From contig CAXAMN010027539.1 of the NCBI GenBank assembly GCA_963970005.1, forward strand, positions 138,011-202,010: a DNA stretch of 64,000 bases, written 5' to 3'. The stretch comes from Durusdinium trenchii (taxonomy: Eukaryota > Sar > Dinophyceae > Suessiales > Symbiodiniaceae). Shown in pieces: positions 60,921-64,000 of this stretch (positions within the stretch are counted from its first letter, which is position 1; every line of letters begins with the position of its first letter). The notes under the pieces were generated by a model. The model was given only the letters and a program-made list of their open reading frames with translations. It was not told the origin of the DNA and made no database searches. Position numbers and translations under genes: made by a program.

Positions 60921-61111
60921 CACACACTTAGACAATGAGTTTGCAGTTAAGCCAATTCCACGCAGAAATGAATGAGGGAACAGAAAGGCGAGTGAGTCCG
61001 AAAAATTGAAGATGTTGAACACAGGTGTTGCAAACGCTCAGAAATCGCAGAAAAACGGCGGCGGCGAGCTCAGCAGCTTGAAAGTGGGTTTGTGGGGAGT
61101 ACCATGCAAAC
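60921..61111. repeat. 190-bp direct repeat, copy 2
   Basis: Second copy of 60003-60194 in the same orientation, roughly 95% alike by eye. Confidence 0.85.
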
Positions 61112-61987
61112 CACCATGGAAACAAAAAGTCCAATTGGACAGCGTGTTCAACAGTTGCGTTGCAGGTACAGGAAAATGGCCAAGTTTCCCTTCCCACTCT
61201 TATCCACAGCGTCGTTGCGTGTGATAGGATAAGAGTGTCACACGCCCCTGCACTTAACAAAACCTCTTCGGGACAGGGTGTGACACGCACACACACGTGC
61301 ACACACACACACATGACGAGTCCCTTTTAAACAGCTTATATATGTATATATACAGAAGATGACAATTTGACAAACACACTTTTCGGGATTGGACACGGAG
61401 CGACACCCAAAGCCCAGCAGGTGTTTCTATTCAAACGTGTTCAACATGAAAGGAACGAGTGTAGAATGTACCAGCCACACCGACCATTATATATAGGTAT
61501 TTAATGGTAATTATCTAGCAATAAACAAAAGCCGCTGTTCACAGAAAAAGGGGTTGACAAGATTAAAAACAAAGAGTTTGGGCGGCCCCAAGTACCGTTG
61601 CTGAGGTTGTAATGGGGTTTCGAGGCTGACCATGACTATGATAGGTTCCTATTATACTTGTACAAAAGCAACATTTTTAAATGTGTCCATTGTTCATTCA
61701 GATATATATATGTATATACACATTATACTGTATGTATATATATATATATCTTTCATATGACAGTCACAAGCATCACATTCATCTTGCACCTGTACCGGGG
61801 GACCTTCCAAATGGTCACCCGTGCACCCTACATGTTAGTAGACGCTTCCAGCTCCATTTTTTCAGGTCTAGGTGTGAGTGTGTATCCAAATCATTATAGG
61901 GAGAGACCAAAAGACACCTCATGTTACACATGAAATCCTGATCAAGACCACCCTTACCGGTTCTGAGCCGTGGGGTCACGATGCGCT
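61112..61987. other. Non-coding stretch with CA and TA microsatellites
   Basis: CA repeats near 61290-61315, TA/TATG tracts near 61335-61352 and 61700-61750. No gene was seen. Confidence 0.45.
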
Positions 61988-62130
61988 CTACGTGTCAACC
62001 TGACCCGACCGACCCTCGTCCGGGTCCAACCCGCTCGCCCCGAGGTGGACAGAGAATTGGTCCGGGCGCCGAGTCGCCCCGAGTCGTTTCGGTTCCGTGG
62101 TTCGGCGACGAAGGACTCTGGTTGTTTTGG
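61988..62130 (+). CDS. Candidate exon, unrecognised gene
   Basis: The frame reads LRVNLTRPTLVRVQPARPEV, then DRELVRAPSRPESFRFRGSA and TKDSGCF with strong third-position GC, ending at TTTTGG|GTGTTG. Not recognised. The opposite strand is open too, but with poorer composition. Confidence 0.4.
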
Positions 62131-62680
62131 GTGTTGCGAGAAGCGTGACCGATCCTGGGGCGCACCGATCTGAAGTGGGTGAAACGGATAAAGATCGCTT
62201 CCCCACTCAGAGGACCGGGTGAAAGTTCCATGTTTGGGATTCCTGGCCAGTGATTTTAGTGGTTCTTATACGTTCTTATCGAACAACCATTATGTTCTAC
62301 CAAGTTTGTAGATGTTTTGTTGGCAGATCAACCACTCTTGGAAGGCTAGGGTTCCACGTTCTAAGGTTCCGGCAGTCGTTCACCGGACCAGCATACACAC
62401 ACCAAGAAAAATCCGAGAGGGTGAACGCTAAAACGCCAAGGGTAAGAACATCCGACAACTGCAGGTATGGCCGCGGAAAGATGCAATGGGTTTGGAGGGC
62501 CCAAGTGGTGCAGGGACGGGCGAAACGCCGAATGCAGGGTCTGTTCGGAGGAACGTGAGGGTCATGAGGGGCATGAGGGGTCCAAATGGAGAGCAGCCAT
62601 GTCCAAAACATGTTCAGAGGGGCGGAAAAGGGAGATAGAATACCCAAGCATTCCATGTATACCATATATATGCCTACATT

Positions 62681-62852
62681 GACCCCCCGTGGCACCACCG
62701 GCCGGAACTCTCGGCAGTCCGACATGGCAGTCCCGTGAGTTGCGTCGTGGGACGGCTGTCTGTGCTGGACGCCCAGTCGACCGGGACCGGGACCGAGAGC
62801 TGGGAGCCGTTCTGCAGAGATCACGGGAACAGAGGACCCTTTGTTTTCACAG
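62681..62852 (+). CDS. Candidate exon, unrecognised gene
   Basis: The frame has no ATG, so it is easily overlooked. It reads DPPWHHRPELSAVRHGSPVS, then CVVGRLSVLDAQSTGTGTES and WEPFCRDHGNRGPFVFT, ending at TTCACAG|GTGGGT, a good donor. Third-position GC is very high. The acceptor is unclear; CTCGGCAG inside the block would give a shorter exon. A competing frame (QSRELRRGTAVCAGRPVDRD) is open over the same DNA. Not recognised. Confidence 0.45.
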
Positions 62853-63879
62853 GTGGGTTTTACATGTTATTGCTGATGACTGGCTAAAACCAGTCTAAAG
62901 GCCCTTTCCAGGGCAATGGCTCCCCAAAATGGAGAAGGCGAAACTTGGAAGCCTTGAGAAGGCATGTTTGATCTCGATCTATCTCCTGAAAAACTCTGGG
63001 GAAGGCCCGGGAAGGCATGAAAGATCATGAAAGGCTATAGACAAAATGGGATTGGAGCAGAGGAGGATTGCGCTTTTGCAACTCGTCAACAATCTCCTCG
63101 GTCCTGTATGTATTTAATTTGCCAAAAGATCAACTACTTCAACTACACTAAGAATCCGGCCCCCTCACCAATGACACCTGACTTGACACCACTGATTGCT
63201 CAAGGCCCTCCTGATAATCAAATCGTGGAATTTGAGGTTTATCATTGACTCGTGCTTTACTATTGTGATGTGAAAACGATACATCATCATCTACACCAAT
63301 TCATCGGAAAAGGATATCCACAAATCCCTCAGCAATTCGCACAACGGCTCGTCAACCAAACTTCTCCCCGGCTCGGTTCCCAAAGCGTCCGGTTGGATGC
63401 CGATCCGAACCCGAACGGATCCGTATCACGAGATCCCCCCCAACTGGAAAAAGCCGCAAGGCTCTGCCGGTGCGGGGGGGGTAGTACCACTTCACGGGGG
63501 ACTCCTGTTGTTCCCATGTGGAGGATGGATTCCCCAAAACCCAGGCAAGAATGCTGTTGTCATGCACTGTTCAGTGCGGGTGGGGTCCTCCTCTATTTTT
63601 TGTATGTAAGAAGGCCTTGGTTTCTGTTTGGCTCAGTGCGAACCTGTCGGTTGCCTACTGTGGGTACAGCTCGCTAAGCTTTGCTGGCACTTCTCCCAGC
63701 AAGTGCATGGAAAAGTGATTCGATTGAGAGACTGAGAGGTGTTGATCACAAATATCGCTACTAGGGTGGAGGCCATCGCTACCTGGGTGAGAGTAATGAG
63801 AGGCTGAGAGGTGCGTCGATCACCAATGCCTCGCGTGCCATCCATGGTTAGGTGGCAAAGTCCTCTGGAGGCCTTGGGC
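62853..63879. other. Mostly non-coding; weak exon-like block at 63.4-63.5 kb
   Basis: 63415-63540 has two competing open + frames (DPYHEIPPNWKKPQGSAGAG and LDADPNPNGSVSRDPPQLEK). Neither has clear boundaries. The rest shows nothing recognisable. Confidence 0.3.
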
Positions 63880-63991
63880 GAACACCTCTGTTAGGAGCAA
63901 GGACGCTACTAGGAGCAAAGGGCATCGCTACTAGGAGCAAGAAGCTACTAGGGGCTCCTGGCAGCGCTACGAACGGAGCAAGGACGCTACT
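63880..63991. repeat. Dispersed short repeat (second copy of the 43.3-kb family)
   Basis: Repeated GCTACTAGGAGCAAG-type units, ending in a 27-bp stretch (63965-63991) identical to 43336-43362. The window ends just after it. Confidence 0.75.
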
Positions 63992-64000
63992 GGTTGTCGC

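Noticed and set aside
60003..61111. Complete LTR retrotransposon
   Set aside because: No coding region, no TG...CA ends and no primer-binding site between the direct repeats.
1..64000. tRNA, rRNA and snRNA genes
   Set aside because: No cloverleaf with A/B boxes, rRNA core or U-RNA motif was noticed by eye. A covariance-model scan would be needed to be sure.

Overview
The window looks like dinoflagellate nuclear DNA, most likely from Symbiodiniaceae or a close relative. This is inferred from four things: two large non-LTR (LINE-type) retroelements of a style I associate with dinoflagellates (a GEATNPGP leader before the endonuclease, captured cytosine-methyltransferase-like domains, very large ORFs); a background of non-coding DNA with scattered short GC-rich exon-like islands next to splice-like AG/GT dinucleotides; many microsatellites and short dispersed repeats; and the absence of any bacterial gene organisation. 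No tRNA, rRNA, CRISPR array or intact spliced-leader sequence was found. There is one 10-N assembly gap at 17184-17193.

Layout. 1-15 kb: mostly non-coding DNA with exon candidates on the + strand and a cluster of trinucleotide arrays at 6.4-7.6 kb. 15.5-25 kb: a decayed retroelement (element A). Read on the - strand from 24.9 kb it carries a cytosine-5 methyltransferase-like domain, a Ulp1-like cysteine protease, an unrecognised conserved domain, then an inverted block (a continuation of that domain, coiled coil, GEATNPGP leader, endonuclease start, linker), then reverse transcriptase and RNase H. It is broken by frameshifts, insertions, an apparent internal inversion and the N gap. 25-45 kb: non-coding DNA with more + strand exon candidates, including a possible small gene at 35.1-36.6 kb with Met/Gly/Pro-rich exons. 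45-58.3 kb (- strand): an apparently intact giant retroelement (element B) with a coiled-coil ORF1 of about 439 aa and an uninterrupted ORF2 of about 3,954 aa. 58.5-64 kb: repeats, including a 190-bp direct repeat pair, and exon candidates.

How the parts work together. Element B ORF1 is probably the nucleoprotein partner. ORF2 would supply membrane segments of unknown purpose, a long repeated region, RNase H, AP-type endonuclease, reverse transcriptase, C2H2-like fingers and a methyltransferase-like C terminus. Element A is a dead relative with a different methyltransferase type and a SUMO-protease-like domain. Host exon calls rest on reading-frame quality, third-position GC and AG/GT dinucleotides only, so they are tentative.
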